Assembly (NCBI GenBank): GCA_037042915.1
Contig: CM073203.1
Span: 372,001-436,000, forward strand
Direction: 5' to 3'
DNA: 64,000 nucleotides
Source of the DNA: Auricularia sp. M13
Lineage: Eukaryota > Basidiomycota > Agaricomycetes > Auriculariales > Auriculariaceae
Shown: in pieces, positions 11,651-23,277 of the stretch
Layout of the letters: every line of letters begins with the position of its first letter
Numbering within the stretch: position 1 is the stretch's first letter
The notes under the pieces: model-generated
Database searches by the model: none
What the model was told of the DNA's origin: nothing
The model's input: only the letters and a program-made list of their open reading frames with translations
Made by a program: the position numbers and the translations under genes

Positions 11651-14194
11651 CTAGCTCTCCCACTCATATCCTTCCTGCGCCCATTCCGGCATTTCCGTCT
11701 CGAAGCTCCACTCTGATGTCGAGTACTTCTTCGCGTGGAGGAAGATGTAGAGCTTCTCCGGCGCGGGATCGGGGTGCAGCGGCATATAGCACTCGGGGCA
11801 GTACAGAGTCTGCCGACCGTCAGGCCCTACGTGCACGGCCGGGACGAAGGGCGCTGTGTCGTCCTCAGGGCTTTTGTCCTGACCGGGCTTGATGGACAAC
11901 GCCGTTTTCGCGCGGAAAATGACATCGCGCCAGCGGCTCCAATCCTCGCCCTCATCTTTCATATTCCTGAGGCGCGAGATTATTCCAACAGCCTCCCGCG
12001 TGAGGGGGACGGGCGATGCGGTGCCTATATCATCACCAGTCTCGCGGGGTAATGCCTTCGCCGCCTTGGTCGCGAGGTTCGGCTGGGGGCTTGTCGACGA
12101 GGCACTGCTGGCTAACGCCGCTACGGGCAGACCGCGGGTCAGATGGTCACCAGGAGAAGGCGCCTGCGCGGAGACCTCTGTAGACGCGGAGATGGGCGCC
12201 TGGGGCGTTGCCGGAGTGATGCTGGAGCCATAGGGCGCAGTGAGGAACTCCTGCGATGCGCTGCTGGAGGCCGCGCGTTCGGCAACGAACGGCGCGCCAC
12301 CGAGAATTTCAGCGTCTATCCCGGTGTCTGGAGTAAGGCCTCCTCCAGCAACCATGGACGCAGGCGGATTTGTGTTTCGCATGCCTGAGATGAGATTCAT
12401 CGCCTCAGCTGACAGAGATACTGGGGCGAGAACGCCCATGTCCTGCACAATTTGCGGCGTGAACGGTCCTGGAACTGAAACAGTGTTCGTTTGATCTCGG
12501 CTTTCAGTTGTTTGTGTCTCTGCTGAGTCGAATGACAGTCCGCCGCGGCCCAACGAAGGTCCCTACACGTACCATGTCAGACAACAAAGTCCAGCCAACG
12601 TCATCAGCGCCTGCATGCTGCGACACATCACAAAAAGCACACGCACCCACACCTTGGTGTCCGAGTAGACAGGGTCATTAGCAATCGGATGGCCGAGATA
12701 CTGCAAGTGCACTCTGATCTGATGGGCTGTCGGTGCAAGTTTAGCCACACGATGAATTTTACGGCGCAGCGACGTTCGCAGACTGACATCGCCCAGTAAT
12801 AGGTTGGCCTAACAGGGACGCGATCAGAAGTGCGAGGGTCGCAGGCGTAGGTAGCCTAACGAACTCACAGTGCAGCACACTAGAGTCCGTCTTCGCGTCG
12901 TAAAATAAGCGCTTGAAGATCGTCTTCGCGGGCTAACAAATTGCAGGGTTAGCCAGGCTCGTAGGGCCGCGCTGATGAAACGATCCATGTCCACTGGCCT
13001 CGGCCTCTCACCTTTCCCTCAGGATGCACGATATTGAGACCCATCTGGCGATCGACTGTCAGCATAGGCTGATCGCAGACGACCTCGTCTCTAAAATGCC
13101 AGGGGCAGGTTAGCCGGCCTATGCATTGATGGGAGGAAGGAGAAACCGTACTCCGGGAAACAGCCTTTGCAACGAGCGATGTATTCTTTCTTGATCGCTT
13201 TGTTGACAAACTCGTCGCTGAGAATCCTTGCTCGGGCAGGGCTTGTAGCGATGATCATAAGCCCAGACGTGAGCCTGTCTAGACGGTTAACGGCTGTCGA
13301 TACCTGCTTGAGCATGTCGATAGACTGAAGCCTAGAACTCACTGTGAGGTTTCGCGATGCCGAGCTCATTACGCAGAATTTCAACAAGGCTATGCTTAAA
13401 GTATCGTCCGGTAGCATGCACGGGCTAGATAGGCCTTCCGCGTAAGCAAGGGAAGACGAGAGGGTTGGTGACCATACGATGCTGCCCGGTTTGTCCACGA
13501 CAATAAATTCCTTTTCTTCATCAACGTGCAATATTCGCACTGGGGTCGAGGTGACTGGAGGCTCGTGCCTATGAACGATGTTTCTGCGTTGAGAACGGCA
13601 CATTACTGGCAGGCACACGAGCATAGTTGAGGCGCGCGCACTCAATGCGATCTCCGTTTCTCACAATCGTATCTGCCTTTGCAGGTTTGCCGTTTATGGT
13701 CGTCACTCCCGCTTCCAGGGCATATCGCTTTGGTAGCTGGATCAGGAGTCGGGTCCCTTGCGCGGGCGGCAAGCACGGCGCACGTAGTATTCAACGCTGC
13801 GGTCCCGGAACTCGCTCGAGATGAGCTCGAGCATCTCGCGGCCGAGCCAGCGCTCTTTGGCCATGGTTCGATAGGGGTGCCAGTACGGCTTTACTTTCTT
13901 CAGCCCAGGGCGTTGTTGAATGAGCGCAAATGGCGCGGGCGCGGGCGTGCGTTCCTGCGCCGGCGCGATTTCTAATTCAGAATCCTCGCGCGACGTGGCA
14001 TCTACGCGCCCGTGCAAAGGCGGCGGCTCCGCGCTCTCTGATTGCGCGGACGCGGTGTCGGGCATTGTCGCGGTGCGAGTCAAAAGCTGCTTGTCGGAGC
14101 TCGGACATGGCGCATCCCCAAACAGATCTGCAAAACCCGCGTCTCGCGGCGTCCCTGGTAATTGCTTGCACAAGCGTCGACTTCGAACAGTCAT
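11651..14194 (-). CDS. RluA-family RNA pseudouridine synthase (Rib2/Pus9-like)
   Basis: Converts uridine to pseudouridine in tRNA; related to yeast Pus8/Rib2 and Pus9, which modify position 32. Ten exons: 14194-13784, 13727-13642, 13583-13478, 13424-13343, 13293-13152, 13090-13012, 12932-12869, 12808-12788, 12726-12647, 12562-11651; 660 aa. Residues about 100-170 are an S4-like region ([20 protein letters not shown]), followed by the catalytic core with [24 protein letters not shown] (catalytic Asp in RLDR) and [17 protein letters not shown]. The last 300 residues are a low-complexity linker, then a conserved fungal tail ([32 protein letters not shown]) with a CxxC pair. No deaminase domain like that of yeast Rib2 is present. 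The start is uncertain: a later Met (MPDTASAQ) is also plausible. The intron 1 acceptor is an unusual AAAG. Confidence 0.92.
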
Positions 14195-14561
14195 GGCTCA
14201 TGTCCCTCGCAATTGCATGACAGGCGGGACGTGCAGTTGTCAATGGCAATCCTCGGCAACCATTCAAGCATCAGAAAGTTTGACAACGAACTCAATCTCC
14301 CCGCCGTCGTGCGGTACGGCGCCGGCTGCAGAGAGGGGGTAGACAGGAGCCGCGAGTCCAGAGAGGGTCGGTGTATGGCAAACACGGCAAACAAAAGTTA
14401 CATGATGGATCAGACACGAGCTGTCGTCGCTCCTGCAGCTGCCACGCCGAACATGTTCAATACGCAAACAAGCAGGGCCAAAATAATTCGCACTGACAGA
14501 CGCCGCCGCGCCCACGGAAGGCATGCAATGTATCGAGGCCTTTACATGCGGAAGAGCACAG
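14195..14561. other. Intergenic, no gene seen
   Basis: A 367-bp spacer between two minus-strand genes, expected to hold the CWC15 3' UTR and the pseudouridine synthase promoter. No clear motif noted. Confidence 0.5.
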
Positions 14562-15651
14562 TCACTGCGGGGACGGATGGTCAACAACACGTATGACGCC
14601 GATCAGCATACGACACACCTTGATGAACTTGGCCATAAATTTCCTGGCAGGACAAGATAAGCACCGCGAAGCTCTGTTGTCGGGTGGCGAGAATGACGCA
14701 CTTGTGAAACTCCGTGCGCAACAGATCGTTGACGAACTGCCCAGATGGCTTGTCGTTGTTGACCGCTTGGTTCTTGAATATTAGGTCTGCGCGAGGAAAC
14801 AAAGTTGTTAAGCGGGAGGCCGCGCGGAGCAGACGTTCCATCCGCACGTACCGTCGTCCCACCGCCGCTTGACAGCGAATGTGCCGGGCGCGTTGGTGGA
14901 TAAACTGGGCGTTGCTTGGCCTAGGGCCGCCGCGAGGTTCAAGAGTGGATTGGCTGTAGCAATTTCAGCTTCCCGATCTGCTTGTGTCTTTGCGTTTGAT
15001 TCTGCGTCCTGCGTGGAAAAAAAAGGGAAAACAGAGTCAGCGCCCCGTCCGCAATTTGCAACAAGGACCCTACCTGGCGCGCCTTCTCTTCCGCACGCTC
15101 GCGCTTAATTTTCTCAAGTTCGCGCAAGAGCTCTGCTGTGTCGTCTTCCTCGTCACTGCTGTCGTCGTCGTCGTCGCTGCACAGGCGTGAAAATGCATAC
15201 GATGGCCGAGCCTCCATACTCACTCGTCGTCGTTGGCGCCATTCGACTTGGCCTTGTCCGCAGCGTCGTCTTCGTCGTCATCATCCTTGTCAAGGTCGAG
15301 CGCCTCTTCCAGAACTTTCCGACGCTTGTTGGCCTCGTCGTCGCCTGCTGGTCCATCCTCGATGGAAAGCGCGGGCTTGCCCTCAGCCTTGCGCTTGCGG
15401 TCACGTGCGGCCGCCTCGGCAATGAGCAGCTCAGCGCGCAGGTCACGCTTAGCGACGTCCGAAGCACTCGTTTGGCCCGGTTGCCTGAGTTAGATCATAA
15501 TTCAGCCATAAATCGACAACCCTTCGATAAAGGCGCACCGAAACTTGAGCTTCGTCTGCTGCGCCATGTCGCGCGAAGAGTACTGGCGCGAGCCGGCCGC
15601 GCGCTCGCGACCCTGCGCTGGGTCCCATGTCGGCCTGTGCGCTGTGGACAT
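14562..15651 (-). CDS. CWC15: Spliceosomal protein CWC15 (Cwf15)
   Basis: Core component of the Prp19-associated active spliceosome. Exons: 15651-15539, 15484-15224, 15176-15074, 15008-14852, 14786-14702, 14643-14619 and a final exon that is just the TGA at 14564-14562; 248 aa. Hallmarks in order: the N-terminal HRPTWDPAQGR, SRQYSSRDMAQQTKLKFR, KRDLRAELLIAEAAA, KRRKVLEEALDLDKDDDDED, a long acidic stretch with ELEKIKRERAEEKARQ, and the C-terminal VKRRWDDDLIFKNQA, FVNDLLRTEFHKKFMAKFIK. If the last 54-nt intron (14618-14565) is retained, the frame stays open and ends at the same TGA with 18 extra residues; the spliced form matches the usual family ending better. Confidence 0.94.
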
Positions 15652-16681
15652 ACTGTGTGAACGTTCGTCAAGGTCGAACCCGTCCGGCGTTCGCTGCGGC
15701 TGCCACCGGCAGATGGAACCAAAGCCACGTGGTCGGAGAAAGGACACCTCCTCCGAATCTTGAATCCCTCACTTTGTTCTTCAGGGAATTAGCGATTACA
15801 TATTCAGTGACAGGCCAGTGATTTATTTGCTTAATTTATCTTCAACACGTTCGTTCTCATAAAAATTCCGGAGAATACTTAGTCTCGGGGAGTTCTGAAT
15901 GCGCTTATGCTCATTCAACGCACGCGGAGACTGCGAGTGAGTCCGATATCACGGTTGACGTCCCTATGGGCTGTAAACTTCTCGTAATGCCAGCAACATA
16001 AGCAGGAACGTGGGTAAGACCTTGTGCGGAACCAGCTGGTCTATCTGCAGATCGTCAACTCAGAGTCCCTCGAGCACCGACGGAGTTGACACTTGGCTGT
16101 TCTGTCTTCTGGAAAGTCAACTGGAAATACTGTGAAAATGAATACCAGAGCGATTGCGGATCTCCCGAAGATCTTCGCCCCCTTAGATCTCGCCCTCCTC
16201 GGACTCGGACTCGATCGCGACGGTGTAGGAACGAATCCCCGTGAGAATCTTCGTCATGATCAGCACACCTTCGTCAGAAGTTGTATAATACGAGAGGTGC
16301 AGAGATGGTATCACCTCAGTCAGAATATCTGCGAGTTTCAGCACGGTTTTCGTCACTTTTTAAACGGTACACAATTCGTTGCAGCGTGAGGAGTGCGTCT
16401 CGGGATGTTGATGAAGTGTATAGCCACGGTCGCGTCGGCGGTCAAGTCCTCTGGTGGCTGGTTGTGTGCAAAACTCGTCTCGATCGGAATATGGCCCGTC
16501 CGCGATCGCCTCGGACATTTCAGCTCGAACCAGGATGATATTTCAAGACCACCCAAGAGGTGTATCCGCCGGTGTGCTCTGCTTTGGATGTATAAATTGC
16601 GTAGCCGTCACACGTTTGGAGCAGCAGATCACGCACCACTCTCTCCTGGGCCTCATCCCCCGACTTCTCCCAGCTTCAGCA
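15652..16681. other. Divergent promoter region, no gene seen
   Basis: Separates CWC15 (leftward) and the glutaredoxin-like gene (rightward). No recognisable coding exon. A TATA box is near the right end. Confidence 0.5.
16591..16597 (+). promoter_or_regulatory. TATA box (TATAAAT)
   Basis: TATAAAT sits about 88 bp before the ATG at 16682. Confidence 0.45.
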
Positions 16682-17732
16682 ATGCTTCCCACCCAGCGCC
16701 ACATGGCCATCGCTCACGCATTCGGCCCCAAGATGATATTTGACTCAAGGATGGCATCTGCTCGCTTCGACCGTCCCATTCCGTCGCGGTACAAATCCCA
16801 CATTGTCCAGGAGTCGCCGCTCCTGCGCACGTATTTCTCGCGGCGTACGTACACGGCCTATCAGGCGCGCCGCGTCGCCCTCTACGCGCTCGGGGCCGTA
16901 TTTATCATTGCGACGCTGCTCCTAACGCACGCATACTTCGCCACCCCGCACGTCCCGACGTACACGCCCCTCGACCGCGCGGCGCTCGAATCGCTCATGC
17001 GCCCGATGCACACCGGCAACACCAACATGCCCCAGAACATCCGGCCTATCCAGCGGCGCACCATGCCGCAAAGCACAGCGAACGGCGAACATAAGCGCTC
17101 GGACTTCCAGTTTGCCACGCCCGCAGAGGAGCTGGGAGCGTTGATTGGGTTCATGGCTGCATTCGCGAGCAACTCCCTCCCGGCGAACGTCGACCCTATG
17201 CAGCCCCTGAACCCCGACCTCGTTCTCGGATTTGACCCCCGCGAGGAGAGCATGCGCGAGGAGGTGCAGGAGGCCGTGCGCGATGCATGGAGGATGAACC
17301 CAGTGGTCGTTTTGTCTGAGGTGCGCTTTTTTCTCGCCCGTCAGCTGAATTTTCAGTTTGTTCACCATTGCGATGCACAGTTGAAAACTGGCAATCCGCC
17401 TGAGTCGCGTGAAGTGAAGGACGTCATTCAGCAGTTGAACCTATACCCGGATCCGACCATTTTCGAAGTCGACCAACGTGGTGAGTACAGGCTCCTACAC
17501 CAGGTTTTCGCTGTACTCACCAACGTCTTCAGCTGACGCCGCTGTCGTGCGGCCGCTGCTGGAGCGCCTCACTGGCACAAATCAATTCCCCGTGGCAATA
17601 ATCGGTGGTGTCCCCATCCGGTCGATGGACGCGTTCCGCGCCTTGGTGAAATCTGGCGGGCTCAATGAGCTGGTCACTGCTTCTGGTGCCAAGATAGATG
17701 GCAAGCGCAAGAAGCAGGGGCGGAAGCATTAG
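16682..17732 (+). CDS. Membrane-anchored, Cys-less glutaredoxin-fold protein
   Basis: Three exons, 16682-17320, 17381-17480, 17533-17732, encode 312 aa. A single membrane segment near residues 62-83 (ALGAVFIIATLLLTHAYFA) is preceded by basic residues, suggesting a type II anchor in the secretory pathway, as in Grx6/Grx7 of yeast. The C-terminal 110 residues follow the glutaredoxin fold: NPVVVLSELKTGNPPESREV (where the CPYS active site would be), TIFEVDQR, LTGTNQFPVAIIGGVPIRS (retaining the cis-Pro region and GG) and FRALVKSGGL. No Cys is present at the active site, so thiol-disulfide exchange of the usual kind is unlikely. I place it with a basidiomycete family of catalytically altered glutaredoxin-like proteins; the role is unknown. 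Confidence 0.82.
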
Positions 17733-17819
17733 TTGAGTATCAAGCAAATACGAAACTCATCATGTACTGTACCATCTATGTAATAAATGCAAACGCATAT
17801 GTGCAAGTTGAAGTCGAAA

Positions 17820-18629
17820 TCAGCTGCTCGATTCTTGCCGGCGGTGCACAAGCGCAGTGGTGAGAGTACGATATCGCTTCCATAGAGTCGGAATGACAAA
17901 CCCCCCGGGCACACAGGAAGTAGCGCAAGTACCGCGATACTTGTAGGCCAGTGGCAGTTGCGTACAAGTTGCCACAGCTTCCCTGGCGACGTCGTTGCAT
18001 ATCCCGATTCCGAGGGCATCCACCGTCTGCGAGGCTGAGACTCGTGGAGCTTCAGATACGCGTGCGCGGTTTACAAGAGGATTTGGGACTGTGTTCACGG
18101 AAAGAGGACCCGGCATGAGGGCTTGGACGACAGCAGCCGCGCAGATACTGCCGATGAGCTGCCGAGGACATCGTGAACGCGCTGCTAATGCGACAGTCCT
18201 GCGCTTACCTGCGCAGTGACATAGAGAATATATCGGAACGGTGTAATGTCACCGATAAGGAGGAGGGACGTCGAAATATTTGGGTTGAATAGAGCGCCCG
18301 ATACGCGAAAGAAAAGCCATGCTGCGACGAGTAGGGCGAGACCAAAACCAGCTGAGATGTACATGAAGTCAGCTGTGTTCGAGGCTCCGGCTGAGGAGTC
18401 GAGCTGTTTCCACTGAGTAAGCGGTGATCCATGGCTCAATATCAATGAGGAGACTGACAATGGTGTTGAGGTAGGTCACTGATTGCGCGGTACCGAGGCT
18501 TAGTATGAGGAATACGCTGCATCAAGAAAACGTCAATTCAAGCTCTCAATGAGGTCAAGCATACCATGTTCCCAGGAGCTCGAAGGCTGCTGCTGTCAGA
18601 TCGACCTTCCAGTCGCGGAGCAAGAGCAT
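17820..18629 (-). pseudogene. Aquaporin/MIP-like gene remnant, C-terminal half missing
   Basis: Four exons can be joined in frame: 18629-18565, 18516-18480, 18412-18209 and 18158 onward. The N-terminal half follows the aquaporin plan: RDWKVDLTAAAFELLG (TM1), FMYISAGFGLALLVAAWLFF (TM2), then SGALFNPNIST where the first NPA box should be, FRYILYVTAQLIGSICAAAV (TM3) and LMPGPLSVNT. The first box is NPN, not NPA. After VNRAR the frame runs to a stop at 17820 without any second NPA box or the last three membrane segments, and no later exon restoring them was found. An intact channel therefore cannot be built. I call it a decayed copy; a shortened expressed product cannot be excluded. Confidence 0.6.
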
Positions 18630-19239
18630 GGTCTTCGTTGGTTTGTTGGCGACGACGACGTACTGGGAATGGGAGAGAGACACGGAGGATCCAGCAGTCT
18701 GTCCCTTCGATGCGCAGGGGCAGAGCCAGGGCGATGATGACGTCGAACTTGTACCTACGCGAAAGCCAGAGCCTATTTGACGGTGCAGGCACAAGGAGAC
18801 TCAGAGCATACAGGAGCAGACAGAATGCGGCCCAGCAAGAGCAAATAGCAAGCGGTAGTGTTTCCATTGTAAAGGTGGTTAAGACAACTAGCTCAGAGCC
18901 TCCTTGCGTCCAACGGCATGACACGGCGAGGCTGAACAGGCCGAACGCGCAAGCAGCAGACCTGTTGCAATGTGCAGAAGACCCCTTCCCTTGCATTGAT
19001 GGAGTATGAATATGGTCAAGGCGCCGCTTGGGCGCCGCATACTGTTGTGGGCCAAGGCAAGGGAGCGTTTGAGCACGAAGATCGGAGTTTCGGAAGCTTT
19101 GACATGAAGCATTCGAGAACAAATGCCCCTTCATAGACACTAAAGACATGCTCACACCGTGCAATAACGAAGGATAACGGGATCTGAAAATAAATTTAGT
19201 TGAGGATCTGTGAATCATGTCGTTCTCAGCTCGCACCAA
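18630..19239. other. No gene seen
   Basis: A 233-codon minus-strand frame spans 18538-19239, overlapping the aquaporin start in another frame, but its composition and lack of known motifs give no support for coding. Confidence 0.4.
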
Positions 19240-20997
19240 TCATGATCTGACCGCCTCCACTGCAGCAGACAGCGCGATGCGACAGTAATCCAACACTGTG
19301 TCGGCATGCTCTAAACCAATACTCATGCGCACGCTAGCAACTTCCACGCCGTGCTCTGCGACCCAGTCAAGCTCCCAATAGTGAGCAATGATGGTGTACG
19401 GGCATGCGAGCGTGAAGTTCGTCCCGATACTCGGCCCTTTGTAACACGGAAGAGCGTCAAAATACGCACGGGCTGCACGCTCGTCGTTGAACGTGATGTT
19501 AAGCAGTCCTCCGAAGCCACCGCCCGGCCTGCGGGCGATGTCGTATAGCTCTCGCCTCTCCCACTTGGGGTAATAGACATGCTTCAGCACTCGATCGGGC
19601 CCGCACTGTGCATGCAGAAAGTCGGCGACGGCTTCCGCATTCTTGCTCATGACGCGGGAGCGGTGCACAAAATCGCGAGAGTTGAGCTCCAGTTGTATCG
19701 CGTCTTCATGCCAATATAAGTCTTCAAACGACTCTTTTAGTTGATCGCGCAGGCCAGTATAGTGTCGTCCGTTTGGATTAAGAACCAAGCTGAAGGAGGT
19801 TAGATTCAAATGGCCGGATTTCTTGCAACTAGATGCACGATACCTTCCGCCCAGCACGTTCTGAGCGCCGCTGAACGCCTTGGTCAGGCTGCTGATCACG
19901 ATGTCGGCGTACGGCAGCACGTCTACGTTGGTAAAGTTCCCGACCGTCTCGTCGATGACCATGATGAAATCGAATCGATTCGCCAGCGCGCGGAGGCGAG
20001 GCAGGTCGACGGACCTCAATAGCGGGTTGCATGGAGACTCGCAAAAGAGGGCAAGCACTGGGAGGACTGTCGCATTTTCTACGGAAAGAAGACTCTCCAA
20101 AGCTTCTAGGTCTTTGTCGTCTCCCGCTCCAAAGAGATGGTGCCCAGATCCCCAATTCTTCAGAACCTGGAACGTATCGACATATCCGAATCTGCAACGT
20201 TCGTTAGGGTGCATGCGCACAGTCCCGTCAGATTTGATGAATCACTCACCCGAAACAGATGCACCTTCCTTCGGGACGCGTTGAGAGTACGAGCTGATGT
20301 GCAGACCAGATTGCAGACATTCCAGATGGATAGAGAAACACGTCATCGAGCGCAACAGCCTTCAGAGTCCCTTCAGCTGCGTCGCTTTTCATAGCAGCCG
20401 CTATGCGCTCGCGCGTGACCCTCTTGGCACGCTGACCAGCCACATTCAATGCCGCAAAATCGGGTGCAGAGCCGGAATGCTGAGCGAGACAGACATCCGC
20501 CATCCGTGGAGAAACGCCAAAACCAGTGAGCATCCAGAAGGTCCTGGCGCGCGACGCGACCTCTTCAGGATAAAAGACGGCGTGCAAGTGGATATCTGTC
20601 GAGGAGGCCGAGGACAAGCGCCCGAGTTCGATTGGGACGACCCGGATGGGCGAGCTCAGCGGACTCGCTGTATCACGAGCACAGAAGGCGCGGAAAGCTG
20701 CTGCGATGTTTGCGCTCGTAAAGATAAGACGGCGCTCGCCAGGCTGGGCGGCATGTTCTTCCAGCAAGGTCGAAAGCTGGCGCGGGTGGTCAACTTTGCA
20801 CTGAAGCTTACGAACGCCAGCAGCAATACCTCTTTCACCGACGAATGAAAAACAAACCGCGGATAGCCCGCGCGCACGAGAGAAAGGATGTAGCCCTCTT
20901 TCTCTTTGTAGTCGACATTGTCTTGCCATGTCGGCAAGGAAAACAAGAGATTATGGAGAGAGCCAGTAGGGATCATTTCGCCCAGCTTAACGGACAT
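19240..20997 (-). CDS. Cystathionine gamma-synthase-like PLP enzyme, copy A (full length)
   Basis: Trans-sulfuration enzyme making cystathionine from cysteine and an activated homoserine, of the long fungal Str2 type. Four exons: 20997-20830, 20776-20250, 20191-19844, 19789-19240; 530 aa. Residues about 1-200 are the fungal N-terminal extension. The Cys/Met-metabolism PLP domain follows: [55 protein letters not shown] (Asp contacting the PLP nitrogen), ISSLTKAFSGAQNVLGG with the Lys that binds [23 protein letters not shown] and the C-terminal KGPSIGTNFTLACPYTIIAH and SIGLEH. Introns all keep phase. It lies directly downstream of a related tandem copy (21271-22958) on the same strand. The start matches that of copy B. 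Confidence 0.92.
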
Positions 20998-21270
20998 GGC
21001 TGATAAGATGCAAGACCAGGCTCGCAGTCATGAGGCGCAGGCGGGTTTTATGGATGTACGGGACCTGTGCCGCCGGATGTCAAAGAACTGGCATGCGGGG
21101 CGCGCAACATGGGAATAGCGCGATTAGGTATCCAGCGACCGTAGAGAGCAGCAAGCAGTCCCGCAAGTTCTCAGGCAGACTGAAGCCCGAAGAGGCGTTA
21201 TACGCATAGCTATACTGTATGACTCTGGATAGTGCAGCAGAGGATCGTCAAGGCAAGAGGATGTCTTCGG

Positions 21271-22958
21271 TCAGGTTCCGAATGACAGCTGATTCCCTAC
21301 CTCGGACCAACCGGCCCGAATTAGCCACATCCTGCATGGCGTCCTTTGGGCCAGCTGAACACGAATGTGTATGAATCGTCGGGCGGCGGCCTCGGTGTGG
21401 AATGTGATGCTCAGCAGGCCGCCGAAGCCGGGCTCGCACTGCTCGAGAGGTGAGACTCGGCGCACGGCGTCGAAGAGCTCGCGGGTCTCCCATTTGGGGT
21501 AGTAGACGTGCTTGAGAGGGCTGGTTGCGTCGGTGTAAGAGAGGAGGAAGGACGCGAGCTGCTCGGCGTTTCGGTTGATGATGTGTGCGCGATGGGCGAA
21601 GTCGCGCGAGTTCAGCTCCATCTGGATCGCGTCTGCGTGCCAGTAGAGGTCTTCGAACGTATCCTGCAGTGAGGCGCGTAGGACATCGTAATGCCGTCCG
21701 TCGGGGTTAAGAATCAGACTTCATGATAATCAGGACTCGCACAGCATGTCTAGCAGTTTTAAAGTGGACCTTATTACTTACCTTCCACCCATGACATTCT
21801 GCGCGCCACTGAACACCTTCGTGAGGCTGCTCATCAAGATATCCGCATACGGCAATACATCGACGTTGGTAAAGTTCCCGATCGTCTCGTCGATGACCAG
21901 CAAGCAGTCGAATTGGTCCGCAAGTGCGCGCAAACGCGAGACGTCGACGGAGCGGAGCAAAGGGTTGGAGGGCGTTTCGCAAAACAGAGCGAGGACTGGC
22001 TCGCTCGCGAGGACGTTCTCCAAGGCAGCCAAGTCGTGCTGATCACCGGTGCCGACGAAGTGACAACCCGGTCCCCACTTTGTGAGGACTTTGATGGTAT
22101 CGGTGTATCCGAAGCTGCAAAAGTTTGTGAGTCAGAGGAGGTTGTTCAATCGATCGTTTTCAATGTACATGCCCGAAGCAGACGCTTTTGAGGCGTTGTC
22201 GTTGCGGGATAGCGAGTGCAGCCTGATGGGCACTCCAGATTGCCGCCATTCCGGATGGGAAGAGAAACACATCATGAGGAGCGACGGGCATGGTGCCAAT
22301 TTGGGGTGCAGCGCGAGTTGTACGTGCTGGAGGCGGGTCGCTCTTCACCACTGCAGCCAGTCGCTCCCGGAGAACCTGTTTCGCAAGCTGCGCAGCAGAT
22401 GGGTCAGGGATGGCATCGTTGCCGCTGTATTCACCAGCGCCAAATCGTAACGCCTCCAGGCGGGCAATGACGAAATCCGCAAGTCTGCTCGACATGCCCC
22501 AGCCAGCGTGCTGCCAGAATTCTTTGGCGCGCGGGAGGACCTCCCCGGGAAAGAAGACAATCCACAGGCTTATGTCGGAGGGAGACGGTGCAGGGCCAAG
22601 GTCGAGGGGGACTATCCGAATATTTTCCCCGTCTGACGGCAGTGATGAGCAGAAATCCTTCAAAGCAACTGCGATTCTCTCGCTTGAAAAGGGCAAGCAG
22701 CGCTCTCCTGGCCGGCCTTCGCGCGCTTCCATAATGGCAGACATCTGTGAGAAGAGGTCAACTACTCGTGCGCTGTAGCGTGGGGTGCGGCAGCACCTTT
22801 TTTATCGACGCGTGGATGATAAACCGCGGATATCCCGTCCGCAAGAGGTCCAGGACGCGTTTTTCGCCCTCCTGATACGCGACGTTGTCTTGCCATTCTG
22901 GCAGAGACACCGAGAGGCTGTGGTGCGAGCCAGCGGGGATGGGCTCGCCCAAGGACAT
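21271..22958 (-). CDS. Cystathionine gamma-synthase-like, copy B (C-terminally truncated)
   Basis: Tandem paralog of copy A with the same four-exon plan: 22958-22797, 22744-22173, 22114-21782, 21718-21271; 504 aa as read. It retains the N-terminal extension, [67 protein letters not shown] with the PLP Lys, and [12 protein letters not shown]. After [19 protein letters not shown] the similarity stops: the conserved end present in copy A (KGPSxGTNFTLACPYT... through SxGLE, roughly 75 residues) is missing and replaced by about 30 unrelated residues before TGA. Intron 2 (22172-22115) needs a GC donor, GG|GCATGT; the GT nearby gives the wrong frame. Either a pseudogene or a gene encoding an altered, possibly inactive protein. 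Shares a 319-bp divergent region with the YAR1-like gene. Confidence 0.78.
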
Positions 22959-23277
22959 CGCGAGCCTGAGGGAGAAAAAAGGCGGGGTGTTGAATGTCCG
23001 GACCGCGCCTTTTGTGCTTGTCGTTGTCAAATGCGTGGTGGAGAGCCGGCTTGTCAGATATAGCGCACACGTTGCGCTACGACGCGCCGAGAACCAGTTT
23101 GGGAGCCGCCAAGTCTCCAACGCGCTCATGAGGCTAGCACTCGTATGGAACGCCGCCCTGGTGATCTCCAGCAGAAAACATGAAGAACGCGTAGTGGAAT
23201 GCTAGGCATTCTGTGAGGCATGCCTGCCAGAGGTCAAGAGCAGCGATCGGACATCGCCGCGCCACTTGCTCCCAGCC
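22959..23277. other. Divergent intergenic region
   Basis: A 319-bp region between the synthase copy B and the YAR1-like gene, expected to hold both promoters. No clear TATA box noted. Confidence 0.45.

Noticed and set aside
11735-12233. Plus-strand frames opposite the pseudouridine synthase C-terminus
   Set aside because: Antisense shadows; the minus strand carries the conserved [13 protein letters not shown] tail.
15138-15180. GTC/GAC repeats near CWC15 as a simple-sequence locus
   Set aside because: They encode the acidic Asp run that is a normal part of CWC15.
18538-19239. A 233-codon minus-strand frame upstream of the aquaporin remnant
   Set aside because: No domain, no splice support, and it overlaps the aquaporin exon in a different frame.
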